64,000 bases of DNA from Streptomyces lanatus (GTDB lineage: Bacteria; Actinomycetota; Actinomycetes; Streptomycetales; Streptomycetaceae). The position numbers and the translations under genes were made by a program. The DNA lies in the NCBI RefSeq assembly GCF_014655715.1, contig NZ_BNBM01000001.1, positions 560,742 to 624,741 on the forward strand. Direction: 5' to 3'. How positions within the stretch are numbered: the stretch's first letter is position 1; each line of letters starts with the position of its first letter. The notes below the pieces were generated by a model that was not told the origin of the DNA, did no database searches, and saw only the letters and a program-made list of their open reading frames with translations. Of this stretch, positions 7,706-16,476 are shown in pieces.

Positions 7706-9511
7706 ATGGCCACTCCCCTGTCCGACACCCCTCTGTCCCCGCTCAAGACCGTCGCCGTCGTCGGCCTCGGCACCATGGGCACCGGCATCGCCGAGGTTCT
7801 CGCCAAGGCCGGCCGCGAGGTCGTCGGCATCGACATCAGCGAGGCCGCGACCGCCCAGGCCGTCGCCGCCCTGGAGTCCTCGACCGCCCGTGCCGTGGAG
7901 CGCGGCCGGCTCACCGAGGACGAGCGCGCGGACATCCTCGCCCGCGTCCGCACCTCCACCGATCTGCGGGCCGCGGCCGACGCCGACCTGGTCATCGAGG
8001 TGGCTCCAGAGTCGTACGAGATCAAGCAGCAGATCTTCCGTGAGCTGGACGGGATCGTGCGCCCCGAGACGATCCTGGCGACCGGCACCAACGCCCTGTC
8101 CGTCACCCGGCTCGCCGCCGACTCTGCCCGTCCCGAGCGGGTGCTCGGGCTGCACTTCTTCAACCCGGCGCCCGCGATGCGGCTGGTCGAGGTCGTCTCC
8201 TCGGTGCTGACCGCGCCGCAGGCCGTGTCCGCCGTCACCAACCTCGCCCTCGACCTCGGCAAGGAGCCCGTCGCGGTCGGCGACCGGCCCGGCTTCGTCG
8301 CCGACGGGCTGCTGTTCGGCTACCTCAACCAGGCGGCCGCGATGTACGAGGCGAAGTACGCCTCTCGCGAGGACATCGACGCCGCGATGCGTCTTGGCTG
8401 CGGCCTGCCCATGGGCCCGCTGGCGCTGCTCGACCTGATCGGCATCGACACCGCGCGCCGGGTCCTCGACGCCATGTACGCCGAGTCCCGGGACCGGCTG
8501 CACGCCCCCGCGCCGATCCTCAAGCAGCTCAGCGAGGCGGGCCTGACGGGCCGTAAGTCGGGCCGCGGCTTCTACACCTACGAGGCCCCCGGCAGCGCCA
8601 CCGTCGTGCGGGACGCGCTGACGCCACTGGACGGCGCCGCCCTGACCCCCGGCCGCACGGTCCGCTCCGTGGGTGTCGCGGGCTCCGGCACCATGGCCTC
8701 CGGCATCGTGGAGGTCTTCGCCAAGGCCGGGTACGAGGTGGTGCTGGCGGCCCGCAGCGCGGAGAAGGCACAGGCCGCGAAGGCCCGTATCGGCAAGTCC
8801 CTTTCTCGCTCTGTCGACAAGGGGCGGATGACCGCCGAGGCCGCCGCGCAGACCCTGGACCGGATCACCGCGGCGGGTTCCTACGACGCGTTCGCCGACG
8901 TCGATCTGGCCGTCGAGGCGGTCGCCGAGGACCTGGAGGTCAAGCAGCAGCTGTTCGCGACGCTGGACAAGGTGTGCAAGCCGGGCGCGGTGCTGGCGAC
9001 CACCACCTCCTCGCTGCCCGTCGTCGCCTGTGCCCGGGCCACCTCGCGTCCGCAGGACGTGATCGGCATGCACTTCTTCAACCCGGCGCCGGCGATGAAG
9101 CTGGTCGAGGTCGTCCGCACGGTCCTGACCGCCGACGACGTCCACGCCACGGTCCGCGAGGTCTGCGGGACGATCCGGAAGCACGCCGTCGACTGCGGTG
9201 ACCGGGCCGGATTCATCGTGAACGCGCTGCTGTTCCCGTACCTGAACAACGCGATCAAGATGGTGCAGGAGCACTACGCCACGCTCGACGACATCGACGC
9301 CGCGATGAAGCTGGGCGGCGGCTACCCGATGGGCCCGTTCGAGCTGCTGGACGTCGTCGGGCTCGATGTCTCCCTCGCGATCGAGAAGGTCCTGCACCGC
9401 GAGTTCCGCGACCCGGGGCTGGCTCCGGCGCCGCTCCTGGAGCACCTGGTGGCCGCGGGCTGCCTCGGCCGCAAGACGGGCCGCGGCTTCCGCGAATATG
9501 CCCGGCGGTAA
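7706..9511 (+). CDS. 3-hydroxyacyl-CoA dehydrogenase with two tandem modules
   Basis: A 601-residue protein made of two consecutive HBD/3HCDH modules of about 300 residues, twice the length of a usual 3-hydroxybutyryl-CoA dehydrogenase. Each has a Rossmann NAD site (VAVVGLGTMGTGIAEV near residue 15; VGVAGSGTMASGIVEV near 320), the catalytic His in GLHFFNPAPAMRLVEVV and GMHFFNPAPAMKLVEVV, and a C-terminal helical domain ending in GLTGRKSGRGFY or CLGRKTGRGFR. Oxidises or forms (S)-3-hydroxybutyryl-CoA and relatives. CTGGAG precedes the ATG. Location 5 kb upstream of ccr suits supply of crotonyl-CoA; TetR gene follows downstream. Confidence 0.92.
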   Translation: MATPLSDTPLSPLKTVAVVGLGTMGTGIAEVLAKAGREVVGIDISEAATAQAVAALESSTARAVERGRLTEDERADILARVRTSTDLRAAADADLVIEVAPESYEIKQQIFRELDGIVRPETILATGTNALSVTRLAADSARPERVLGLHFFNPAPAMRLVEVVSSVLTAPQAVSAVTNLALDLGKEPVAVGDRPGFVADGLLFGYLNQAAAMYEAKYASREDIDAAMRLGCGLPMGPLALLDLIGIDTARRVLDAMYAESRDRLHAPAPILKQLSEAGLTGRKSGRGFYTYEAPGSATVVRDALTPLDGAALTPGRTVRSVGVAGSGTMASGIVEVFAKAGYEVVLAARSAEKAQAAKARIGKSLSRSVDKGRMTAEAAAQTLDRITAAGSYDAFADVDLAVEAVAEDLEVKQQLFATLDKVCKPGAVLATTTSSLPVVACARATSRPQDVIGMHFFNPAPAMKLVEVVRTVLTADDVHATVREVCGTIRKHAVDCGDRAGFIVNALLFPYLNNAIKMVQEHYATLDDIDAAMKLGGGYPMGPFELLDVVGLDVSLAIEKVLHREFRDPGLAPAPLLEHLVAAGCLGRKTGRGFREYARR

Positions 9512-9625
9512 GGGACGTCCCGGCGACTGGTTCAGAGACGGTCAGGAATGGGGCGGGCTGCTGGACCCCGGCAGCTCCGCCCCGGCCGTCCGGCACGGCC
9601 CGGTCCCGCCTGCGGAACCCGGCAC

Positions 9626-9650
9626 TCCCCCGCCCTCCAAGGGCGGGGGA
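9626..9650. terminator. Strong GC hairpin between dehydrogenase and tetR
   Basis: Perfect 11-bp stem (TCCCCCGCCCT / AGGGCGGGGGA) with a 3-base CCA loop, 115 bp past the dehydrogenase stop. No T-run follows, as is usual in Streptomyces. It probably ends the dehydrogenase transcript before the tetR promoter. Confidence 0.65.
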
Positions 9651-9698
9651 AACCCCGTGCATGCGCATCAAGCTGCGCACATGCAGTACGTTCGGGTC

Positions 9699-10511
9699 AT
9701 GTCCCAGCCCGCCAAGTCCTCACGTACCTCAGCCACGCCCGACGCGCCGGAAAGTGCCGCAGGCAGTCGCGCGGCCGCCCAGCGGCTCAAGATGCGCCGC
9801 GAGCTGGCGGCCGCGGCGATGGAGCTGTTCGCGACCAAGGGGTACGAGGCGACCACCGTCGACGAGATCGCGGCCGCGGCCGGGGTCGCCCGCCGCACCT
9901 TCTTCCGCCACTTCCGCTCCAAGGAAGAGGCGATCTTCCCCGACCACGACGACACGCTGGTCCGCGCGGAGGCGGTGCTCAACGCCGCCCCCGCCCATGA
10001 GCACCCGCTCGACACGGTGTGCCGTGGCATCAAGGAAGTCATGCGGATGTACGCGGCCCGGCCGGAGATCTCGGTCGCCCGCTACAAGCTCACGCGCGAG
10101 GTGCCCACCCTGCGCGAGGCCGAGATCGCGTCGGTGGCCCGCTACGAGCGCCTCTTCACCCGCTACCTCCTCGGCCACTTCGACGAGCACGCCCATGACG
10201 ACGACGCCAACGACGACCCGCTGCTCGCGGAGGTGGCCGCGTCCGCCGTGGTCACGGCGCACAACCACGTCCTGCGGCGCTGGCTGCGGGCCGGCGGCCA
10301 GGGCGACGTGGAGGCACAGCTCGACCACGCCTTCGCGATCGTCCGCAGGACCTTCGGCTCGGGCATCGGGGCGGGCCGGGAGACCACGCCCCGCACGGCA
10401 CCGGCGTCCGTGGCCTCGCAGGGCGAGGTGCTGGTGACGGTGGCCAGGACGGACGCCCCGCTGGACGAGGTGATGCGCACGATCGAGCAGGCGCTGAAGG
10501 AGCGGGCCTAG
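9699..10511 (+). CDS. TetR family transcriptional regulator
   Basis: A 270-residue repressor-type regulator. After a low-complexity N-terminal tail, residues about 30-80 form the TetR DNA-binding domain (LAAAAMELFATKGYEATTVDEIAAAAGVARRTFFRHFRSK); the rest is the helical ligand-binding and dimerisation domain, longer than the family norm of about 200. The ATG at 9699 is preferred; an in-frame ATG at 9681 is possible and neither has a clear ribosome site. Its position between the 3-hydroxyacyl-CoA dehydrogenase and an oxidase/MFS pair suggests it senses an acyl-CoA or related metabolite, but this is inference. A TGCGCA-repeat dyad overlaps its 5' region (about 9662-9680). Confidence 0.9.
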   Translation: MSQPAKSSRTSATPDAPESAAGSRAAAQRLKMRRELAAAAMELFATKGYEATTVDEIAAAAGVARRTFFRHFRSKEEAIFPDHDDTLVRAEAVLNAAPAHEHPLDTVCRGIKEVMRMYAARPEISVARYKLTREVPTLREAEIASVARYERLFTRYLLGHFDEHAHDDDANDDPLLAEVAASAVVTAHNHVLRRWLRAGGQGDVEAQLDHAFAIVRRTFGSGIGAGRETTPRTAPASVASQGEVLVTVARTDAPLDEVMRTIEQALKERA

Positions 10512-10545
10512 ACAGGCCGTTCCGGGACCCCGAGGCGGGCCGGTC

Positions 10546-10569
10546 GGGCCCCGGGGCGACGCGGGGCCC
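10546..10569. terminator. GC-rich hairpin after tetR
   Basis: Perfect 8-bp stem GGGCCCCG / CGGGGCCC with an 8-base loop, 35 bp after the tetR stop codon. Position and strength fit a Rho-independent-like Streptomyces terminator. Confidence 0.6.
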
Positions 10570-10687
10570 GTGATGGATTCCTCGGCGGCTCGGTGGCTCG
10601 ATCGCTCGGCGGGAACTATCGCGTGCGCCCGTCCGTCTTCCATGTCGAACGCATGATCTTCCCGGTGTGCGACGGAAGCGAGTTGCC

Positions 10688-10907
10688 ATGCAGGCGGACG
10701 ACCCGGCCAAGCTCGAAGCCACCCTCGCGGACGGGCGACGCATGACGCTGTCGCTGCCGCCGACCGACGCCAAGTGGGCCATGGAGGGGCATAGGGGGCC
10801 TGCGTACGGTGCCGCCCACGCACACGGGCCACGGCGAGGAGCCCCCGGCCATCCCCGAGGAGCCGATGCTGCCCCTGAGGACGGCGCTGCTCGGCCTGGA
10901 CGGCTAG
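10688..10907 (+). pseudogene. Possible small frameshifted ORF
   Basis: In the 390-bp gap between tetR and the convergent oxidase gene, one frame opens at 10688 with MQADDPAKLEATLADGRR and about 35 plausible codons, and another frame carries a plausible tail ending ALLGLDG at the TAG of 10905-10907. Together they look like a short protein broken by a frameshift near 10790. I recognise no family. The reading is weak: either half could be chance coding in GC-rich DNA. Confidence 0.25.
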
Positions 10908-12157
10908 GTCCGGCAGACCCATCTGCCAGGTGCGAACCTCGCCGCGAGGCCCGGGTCCGCGGACCCCGTGAGCAGACCCGCCACCAGCCGTCCCGTCGCC
11001 GGGGCCAGCATCAGGCCCAGCATGTTGTGGCCGGTGGCGAGCAGGACGCGGGGGCGGCCCGGTAGCGGGCCGATGAGGGGCAGGCCGTCGGGGGTCATCG
11101 GGCGCGGGCCCATCCACTCCTGCTCCCGGCGTTCCCAGTCGGCCCCGGGCAGATACGGCCGCGCGGCCGCCACCAGCGCCTCCACGCGGCCCCGCCGAAA
11201 GCGGTCCGGGTCCCGGTCGAACTCCATCGTCCCGGCGACCCGCACCCCCTCGCCCAGCGGTGCCAGCACGGCCTTCGCCGAGCCCAGATGGACCAGCCGC
11301 CGCGGCAGGGTCTCGGCCGGCACCGAGAAGCTGTAGCCCTTCCCGGCGGCGACCTCGATCCGTATGCCGAGCGAGGCGCACACCTCCCTCGACCAGACGC
11401 CCGCGGCGATCACCACCGCGTCGGCCTCAAAGGTCCCCGCGGTCGTACGGACCTCGACGCGCCCCGCCCCGTCCCGTACGGCCGTCACCCGGGCGCCCTC
11501 GACCAGCTCGGCCCCGTCCCGCCGCAGCCGCTCGGCCAGCGTGTCCACGAACTGCCCCGGATCCACGGCCCATTGACGCTCCACCAGGAACCCGGCGCGC
11601 GCTGCGGTCCCCAGCGCGGGCTCCGCCTCGGCCAGCGCCGCGCCACGCAGCACCCCCTCGGGCGCGAGCGGGGCGTCGAGCCGGCGGAAGCCCGCCAGCC
11701 CGTGCGAGGCCTCCTTCTGCGAGGGGTACGCGAACAGGAAGCCGTCCTTCCCGGCCCCGCCGTCCACGCCGAGCGCCTCCAGTTCCTCGAACATCCCGAA
11801 GGTGTCCTCGGCGAGAGCGGCGAGCGCGGTGGCCCCGGCGGTGTGGTGCCGTGCCGTGCTGTGCAGCCCGAGCCGGGTCAGGAAGCGCAGCAGCGGCAGG
11901 CTCGGCACCGGGTTGATCCACAAGGGGCTGTCCGGGCGGAACACGCCGGTCAGCGCCTTGGCGGCGACGCCCGGGGCGCCGAGCGGTTCGACGAGGTCGG
12001 GGCAGATCTCGCCGGCGTTGCCGCGGGAGGCCCCGCTGCCGAGGCGGTCCCGTTCGAGGACGGTGACGGTGAGGCCGGCCCGGCCCAGGTGGTGCGCGCA
12101 GGCCAGTCCGACGACGCCACCGCCGATGACGAGGACCGAGGAGGGCGACGGGCTCAC
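10904..12157 (-). CDS. DadA-like FAD-dependent oxidoreductase (amino acid/amine oxidase)
   Basis: A 417-residue flavoprotein of the glycine/D-amino-acid oxidase (DAO) superfamily. N-terminal FAD site VLVIGGGVVGLACAHHLGRAGLTV (dinucleotide GxGxxG) is followed by ERDRLGSGASRGNAG, which is the DadA-type flavin loop; the substrate half ends with the signature MTPDGLPLIGP and TGHNMLGLMLAPATGRL. Likely removes an amine from an imported amino acid or secondary amine at the membrane or cytosol. The GTG start overlaps the stop of the upstream MFS gene (GTGA) with GAAGGAG before it, so the carrier and oxidase are translationally coupled and probably act on the same compound. Exact substrate unknown. 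Confidence 0.87.
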   Translation of the reverse strand: MSPSPSSVLVIGGGVVGLACAHHLGRAGLTVTVLERDRLGSGASRGNAGEICPDLVEPLGAPGVAAKALTGVFRPDSPLWINPVPSLPLLRFLTRLGLHSTARHHTAGATALAALAEDTFGMFEELEALGVDGGAGKDGFLFAYPSQKEASHGLAGFRRLDAPLAPEGVLRGAALAEAEPALGTAARAGFLVERQWAVDPGQFVDTLAERLRRDGAELVEGARVTAVRDGAGRVEVRTTAGTFEADAVVIAAGVWSREVCASLGIRIEVAAGKGYSFSVPAETLPRRLVHLGSAKAVLAPLGEGVRVAGTMEFDRDPDRFRRGRVEALVAAARPYLPGADWERREQEWMGPRPMTPDGLPLIGPLPGRPRVLLATGHNMLGLMLAPATGRLVAGLLTGSADPGLAARFAPGRWVCRT

Positions 12158-13509
12158 GAAAGCTCCTTCACGGTGGACAGTCCGGCCGGCGGGACGTCGC
12201 TCCCGTCCCCGCTGGCCTCGGCGAGGCTCTTGCCGCTGGTCTCCGGGGCGAGCCGGTACGACACCAGCCAGCCCAGGCCGCAGATCAGCGCGCCGAGGAA
12301 CATGGCGAGCCGGGTGCTGTGGCCGAGCACCACAGGGGCGCCCCAGGTGCCGACGGCGGCGCCGATACGGCTGGCGCCGGTGGCGAAGCCGTTGGCGGTG
12401 GCGCGCACGCCGGTCGGGAACAGCTCGGACGGGTAGATCGCCTGGAGGCACTGGCTGGAGAACGACGCGAGGCCGAACACCGCGAACAGCGTGATCACGG
12501 CCGCGGGCCCCGGATCGGCGAGTATCGACAGCACCAGCAGCGGTACTGCGGACAGTGCGAAGCTCCACAACAGCAGTGGTCTGCGGCCCTTGTTGATGAA
12601 CAGGATCCCGGACAGCGAGCCCAGGATGTAGAAGATCTGCAGCGCCACCGAGCCGAGGTAGGCGGTGTCGCCGTGGTCGAGTCCGAGCGAGGTCAGGATC
12701 GTCGGCTCGTAGGTGGTGATGGCGTAGATGGGCAGCAACTGACAGGCCCAGAAGGTGCCGACGAAGATCGTGCGGCGCAGATAGACGCCCTGGAAGATGT
12801 CGGCGTAGCGGGTGCGGGTGGTGGTCTCGGCCTCCAGGTCGCCCAGGTCGGCGTCGGGGCCGAGCATCTGGCGTACGACCTGCCGGGCCTCGTCGGTCCG
12901 CCCCTGGCTCATCAGCCAGCGCGGCGACTCGGGTGTGCCGAAGCGCAGCAGCAGGATCAGCGCGGCCGGGATCGCGCTGCTCGCCAGCATCCAGCGCCAG
13001 TCGTCCATGCCGGAGCGCAGCATCAGATAGCCGACGACGTAGGCGGTCGCCGCGCCCACGGACCACATGGTGACCATGACGACGAGCAGCGGCCCGCGTG
13101 ACTTGCGTGGCGCGAACTCGGAGGCGATGGTGCCGGCGATCGCGAAGTCGGCGCCGATGGCGATGCCCATCGCGAACCTGAGCAGGGTCAGCGTCCAGGC
13201 GTCCGGCGCGAAGTACTGCGCCACGGACAGCGCGATGAAGGCGGCGATGTCGAAGAGGTAGACCTTCTGCCGGCCGACGCGGTCGGTGACGTATCCGAAG
13301 ACGAGCCCGCCGACGAACATGCCGATCAGCGTGGCGGAGCCGACCAGGCCGGACATGGTGGAGCCGAGGTCGAAGTCGCTGGTGATGAGCGGGAGGGCGA
13401 CACCGATGATGCTGAGGATGTAGCCGTCGCAGAACTCGCCGCCACCTGCGTACAGGGTGATGAGCCAATGGGTTCTGGTGGGCCGGGACTTCTCCAATGA
13501 GGGGGACAT
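12154..13509 (-). CDS. MFS metabolite:H+ symporter
   Basis: A 451-residue, 12-TM major facilitator of the sugar-porter/metabolite-symporter branch. N-terminal TM1 has FCDGYILSIIGVALP; the TM2-3 loop GYVTDRVGRQKVY and the TM8-9 area INKGRRPLLL are the two motif-A copies; ESPRWL and PSELFPTGVRATANG are the sugar-porter-type signatures. It is first in a two-gene operon with a DadA-like oxidase, so it probably imports the oxidase substrate. Divergent from the CdaR/PucR regulator with only about 50 bp between starts. A close-looking paralogue lies at 47368-48741, again beside a flavin oxidoreductase. Confidence 0.9.
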   Translation of the reverse strand: MSPSLEKSRPTRTHWLITLYAGGGEFCDGYILSIIGVALPLITSDFDLGSTMSGLVGSATLIGMFVGGLVFGYVTDRVGRQKVYLFDIAAFIALSVAQYFAPDAWTLTLLRFAMGIAIGADFAIAGTIASEFAPRKSRGPLLVVMVTMWSVGAATAYVVGYLMLRSGMDDWRWMLASSAIPAALILLLRFGTPESPRWLMSQGRTDEARQVVRQMLGPDADLGDLEAETTTRTRYADIFQGVYLRRTIFVGTFWACQLLPIYAITTYEPTILTSLGLDHGDTAYLGSVALQIFYILGSLSGILFINKGRRPLLLWSFALSAVPLLVLSILADPGPAAVITLFAVFGLASFSSQCLQAIYPSELFPTGVRATANGFATGASRIGAAVGTWGAPVVLGHSTRLAMFLGALICGLGWLVSYRLAPETSGKSLAEASGDGSDVPPAGLSTVKELS

Positions 13510-13529
13510 GGCCGAAAAAGGTAGGGATC

Positions 13530-13544
13530 GACGACGAAGTCGTC
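13530..13544. promoter_or_regulatory. Inverted repeat in the MFS/CdaR divergent promoter
   Basis: GACGAC-gaa-GTCGTC is a perfect 6-bp dyad in the about 50-bp gap between the divergent MFS (start 13509) and CdaR/PucR regulator (start 13559) genes. It is the obvious candidate operator for the regulator, covering both promoters. Short GC dyads also occur by chance. Confidence 0.4.
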
Positions 13545-13558
13545 ATCGGACGAAGTGC

Positions 13559-14731
13559 ATGACCGCATCCCCGGATTCCGGGATCCGCCTGTACCTTCCG
13601 TACATGGCAGCCGGTGACGTCCTCACGCCCGAACTCGCCCAGGAGATCGCCTGCGACATCGGGCGCATCACCGGCTTCAACGTGCTGATCACCGATCGCG
13701 AGGCGGTCGTCATCGGCTGCGGCGACACCGGCCGGCTGGGCACGGTCCACGAGGCATCGTACGAGGTGCTGCGCACCCGGCAGCCGGCCACGCACACCCG
13801 GGAGCAGGCGCGGCGGATGCACGGGGTGCTGTCCGGAATGAGCCTCCCGATCACCGTGGGCGCCGAGGCGGTGGGCACGGTGTGTCTGACCGGGGATCCG
13901 GACGAGGTGCGGCGCTTCGGCCTGGTCGTGCGGCGGCAGACCGAGATCCTCCTGGAGGAGGCGGTCCTGCTGCGCTCGCGGCTGCTGCACGAGCGGGCCG
14001 TGGACGACTGCGTACGGGACATCGCGCTGTACGACCCCGAGGTCGTCGACGCCGAGACGGTCGAGGCACGGCTGGCCGAGCTGGGGGTCGATCCGCGGAT
14101 CCCGCGCACGGCGGTGGTGCTGGAGGTCCGGGCGGGCGGTGTCTCCCGGATGTCGCTGCTGCGGACCGTGCGGGAGGTGTTCGGCGCCGCCCAGGACGTG
14201 GCCGGGGAGCTGGCCGCCGGGCGGTACGCGGTGCTGCGGGCCGGCACCGAGGGGCTCGCCGAGCGGTGCCGGGCCCTGGTCGAGCGCCTCGGCGGGCAGC
14301 GCGCGGCCGAGGCGCGGGCCGGGATCGGTGAGCCGGGCCGGGGCGTCGCGGGGTTGCACGCCTCGTACCGGGACGCGGCGCTGGCACTGCGTGCCGGGCC
14401 CCGGTTGGAGCCGGACGGGCGCGTCTTCGCGGTGGCCGATCTGCGGGTGCCGCAGCTCGTGGCCTCGGTCGTCCGGCAGGAGCGCGCCCGGTACGCGGCC
14501 GCCGTCCTCGCGGGACTGCGGGAGCGGGAGGACTGGCCCGTGCTGCGGGAGACGCTGATCGCCTGGGCGGAGGGCGGCTTCCAGCTGGTCAGGACGGCGG
14601 AGCGGCTCGGAATCCACCGGAATACGCTGCTCTACCGGCTGACGAAGATCGAGGAGCTGAGCGGGCGCGGGGTGCGGGAGCCGAGGACCGCGATGGCCAT
14701 GTACCTGGCATGTCTGGCCGATGCCCTGTAG
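13559..14731 (+). CDS. CdaR/PucR-family transcriptional regulator
   Basis: A 390-residue regulator. Residues about 15-150 match the sugar-diacid-recognition domain (VLTPELAQEIACDIGRITGFNVLITD then VVIGCGDTGRLG and LPITVGAEAVGTVCLTGD), the middle is a GGDEF-like/variable segment, and the C-terminus is the PucR-type helix-turn-helix TLIAWAEGGFQLVRTAERLGIHRNTLLYRLTKIE. CdaR proteins are usually activators responding to glucarate, galactarate, glycerate or similar. Start: MTASPDSG at 13559 rather than MAAGDV at 13604; neither ribosome site is strong. Divergent from the MFS/oxidase operon, its likely target. Confidence 0.88.
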   Translation: MTASPDSGIRLYLPYMAAGDVLTPELAQEIACDIGRITGFNVLITDREAVVIGCGDTGRLGTVHEASYEVLRTRQPATHTREQARRMHGVLSGMSLPITVGAEAVGTVCLTGDPDEVRRFGLVVRRQTEILLEEAVLLRSRLLHERAVDDCVRDIALYDPEVVDAETVEARLAELGVDPRIPRTAVVLEVRAGGVSRMSLLRTVREVFGAAQDVAGELAAGRYAVLRAGTEGLAERCRALVERLGGQRAAEARAGIGEPGRGVAGLHASYRDAALALRAGPRLEPDGRVFAVADLRVPQLVASVVRQERARYAAAVLAGLREREDWPVLRETLIAWAEGGFQLVRTAERLGIHRNTLLYRLTKIEELSGRGVREPRTAMAMYLACLADAL

Positions 14732-15115
14732 GTGACCGGCGGGCGGCGACCGATAGCGCCCGATTAGTACCAACTCACGGGTAGCTTTGATCGATCATCG
14801 CTCATTTGTTACGTAAAGATTTCATCTGAGAGCAAGTTCTGGCACTCGGTGCCTTGCCACGTGACACGCGGTGCCATACGTTGAAGGTGTCCGGGCGGCC
14901 GGCGTGCAGAGACCTTTCGTACGTCGGCTGTCCCCGCAAACCCCTCCCGGGGTCTGCGCGCCCGGCGCCTGCGTCACAGGCAACCTCCCGCGCCACAAAG
15001 CGCTGCCGAACAGCAACATCAGCCGAACCGACGGCAATCACCAAAAAACCCTCAGCAGCACCGACGTAACCCTCAGCACCCCTCCCTCAGGGTGCGTATC
15101 GCCGGAGGCAACACC
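14732..15115. other. ccr leader/promoter region
   Basis: A 384-bp non-coding stretch before ccr, unusually AT-rich around 14780-14835 for this genome. It holds the palindromes TGATCGATCA (14788-14797) and TTACGTAA (14809-14816), then a sigma-70-like promoter, then about 225 bp of leader. The palindromes upstream of the -35 are candidate activator sites. Short open frames here have no gene-like character. Confidence 0.5.
14854..14882 (+). promoter_or_regulatory. Putative ccr operon promoter
   Basis: TTGCCA at 14854-14859 and TACGTT at 14877-14882 with a 17-bp spacer form a good vegetative (HrdB-type) promoter pointing into ccr. Transcription would start near 14889, giving a leader of about 227 nt. 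Inferred from consensus only. Confidence 0.45.
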
Positions 15116-16459
15116 GTGACCGTGAAGGACATTCTGGACGCGATCCAGTCGCCGGACTCGACGCCGGCCGACTTCGCCGCCCTGCCGCTGCCCGAGTCGT
15201 ACCGCGCGATCACCGTGCACAAGGACGAGACGGAGATGTTCGCGGGCCTTCAGACCCGCGACAAGGACCCGCGCAAGTCGATCCACCTGGACGACGTCCC
15301 GGTGCCGGAACTCGGCCCGGGCGAGGCCCTGGTCGCCGTCATGGCATCGAGCGTCAACTACAACTCGGTGTGGACCTCGATCTTCGAGCCGCTGTCGACC
15401 TTCGGTTTCCTCGAGCGCTACGGCCGCCTCAGCGAGCTCACCAAGCGCCACGACCTGCCGTACCACATCATCGGCTCCGACCTCGCGGGCGTCGTCCTGC
15501 GCACCGGCCCCGGCGTCAACTCCTGGAAGCCCGGTGACGAGGTCGTCGCGCACTGTCTGTCCGTGGAGCTGGAGTCCTCGGACGGCCACAACGACACGAT
15601 GCTCGACCCCGAGCAGCGCATCTGGGGCTTCGAGACCAACTTCGGCGGCCTCGCCGAGATCGCCCTGGTCAAGTCCAACCAGCTGATGCCCAAGCCGGGC
15701 CACCTGAGCTGGGAGGAGGCCGCCGCTCCGGGCCTGGTGAACTCCACCGCGTACCGCCAGCTGGTCTCCCGCAACGGCGCCGGCATGAAGCAGGGCGACA
15801 ACGTCCTGATCTGGGGCGCCAGCGGCGGACTCGGCTCCTACGCCACCCAGTTCGCGCTGGCCGGTGGCGCCAACCCGATCTGTGTCGTCTCCAGCCCGCA
15901 GAAGGCGGACATCTGCCGCGCGATGGGCGCCGAGGCGATCATCGACCGCAACGCCGAGGGTTACAAGTTCTGGAAGGACGAGAACACCCAGGACCCGCGC
16001 GAGTGGAAGCGCTTCGGCAAGCGCATCCGTGAGCTCACCGGCGGCGAGGACGTCGACATCGTCTTCGAGCACCCCGGCCGCGAGACCTTCGGCGCCTCCG
16101 TCTACGTCACGCGCAAGGGCGGCACCATCGTCACCTGCGCCTCCACCTCGGGCTACAACCACGAGTACGACAACCGCTACCTGTGGATGTCGCTGAAGCG
16201 GATCATCGGCTCCCACTTCGCCAACTACCGCGAGGCCTGGGAGGCCAACCGGCTGGTCGCGAAGGGCAAGATCCACCCCACCCTGTCGAAGGTCTACTCC
16301 CTGGAAGAGACCGGCCAGGCCGCGTTCGACGTGCACCGCAACCTCCACCAGGGCAAGGTCGGCGTCCTGTGCCTCGCCCCCGGGGAAGGCCTCGGCGTGC
16401 GCGACGAGGAGATGCGCGCCAAGCACATCGACGGCATCAACCGCTTCCGCAACATCTGA
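15116..16459 (+). CDS. ccr: Crotonyl-CoA carboxylase/reductase
   Basis: A 447-residue MDR-superfamily enzyme that reductively carboxylates crotonyl-CoA with NADPH and CO2 to (2S)-ethylmalonyl-CoA, the key step of the ethylmalonyl-CoA pathway and source of polyketide extender units. The start GTG ACC GTG AAG GAC matches the family N-terminus MTVKDILDAI and has GGAGG upstream. NADP loop IWGASGGLGSYATQ, then AEAIIDRN and FEHPGRETFGASVYVTRKGG are typical. Asn81 in SSVNYN and Phe/Glu in WGFETNFGG appear to be the CO2-pocket residues described for the Kitasatospora enzyme. First gene of a five-gene operon with ecm only 17 bp downstream. Confidence 0.97.
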   Translation: MTVKDILDAIQSPDSTPADFAALPLPESYRAITVHKDETEMFAGLQTRDKDPRKSIHLDDVPVPELGPGEALVAVMASSVNYNSVWTSIFEPLSTFGFLERYGRLSELTKRHDLPYHIIGSDLAGVVLRTGPGVNSWKPGDEVVAHCLSVELESSDGHNDTMLDPEQRIWGFETNFGGLAEIALVKSNQLMPKPGHLSWEEAAAPGLVNSTAYRQLVSRNGAGMKQGDNVLIWGASGGLGSYATQFALAGGANPICVVSSPQKADICRAMGAEAIIDRNAEGYKFWKDENTQDPREWKRFGKRIRELTGGEDVDIVFEHPGRETFGASVYVTRKGGTIVTCASTSGYNHEYDNRYLWMSLKRIIGSHFANYREAWEANRLVAKGKIHPTLSKVYSLEETGQAAFDVHRNLHQGKVGVLCLAPGEGLGVRDEEMRAKHIDGINRFRNI

Positions 16460-16476
16460 GACACCCGGGGTCATAG

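Noticed and set aside
7505..9445. A long minus-strand frame opposite the 3-hydroxyacyl-CoA dehydrogenase
   Set aside because: Low-complexity antisense shadow of a gene with well-conserved motifs.
10904..14773. A 1289-codon open frame on the minus strand
   Set aside because: It runs through the MFS gene in another frame and through the antisense of the CdaR gene; only its C-terminal part, from 12157, matches a protein family.
14802..15069. Short ORFs upstream of ccr as a leader peptide
   Set aside because: No ribosome sites or conserved features, and they run in both strands; the region is better explained as promoter and leader.
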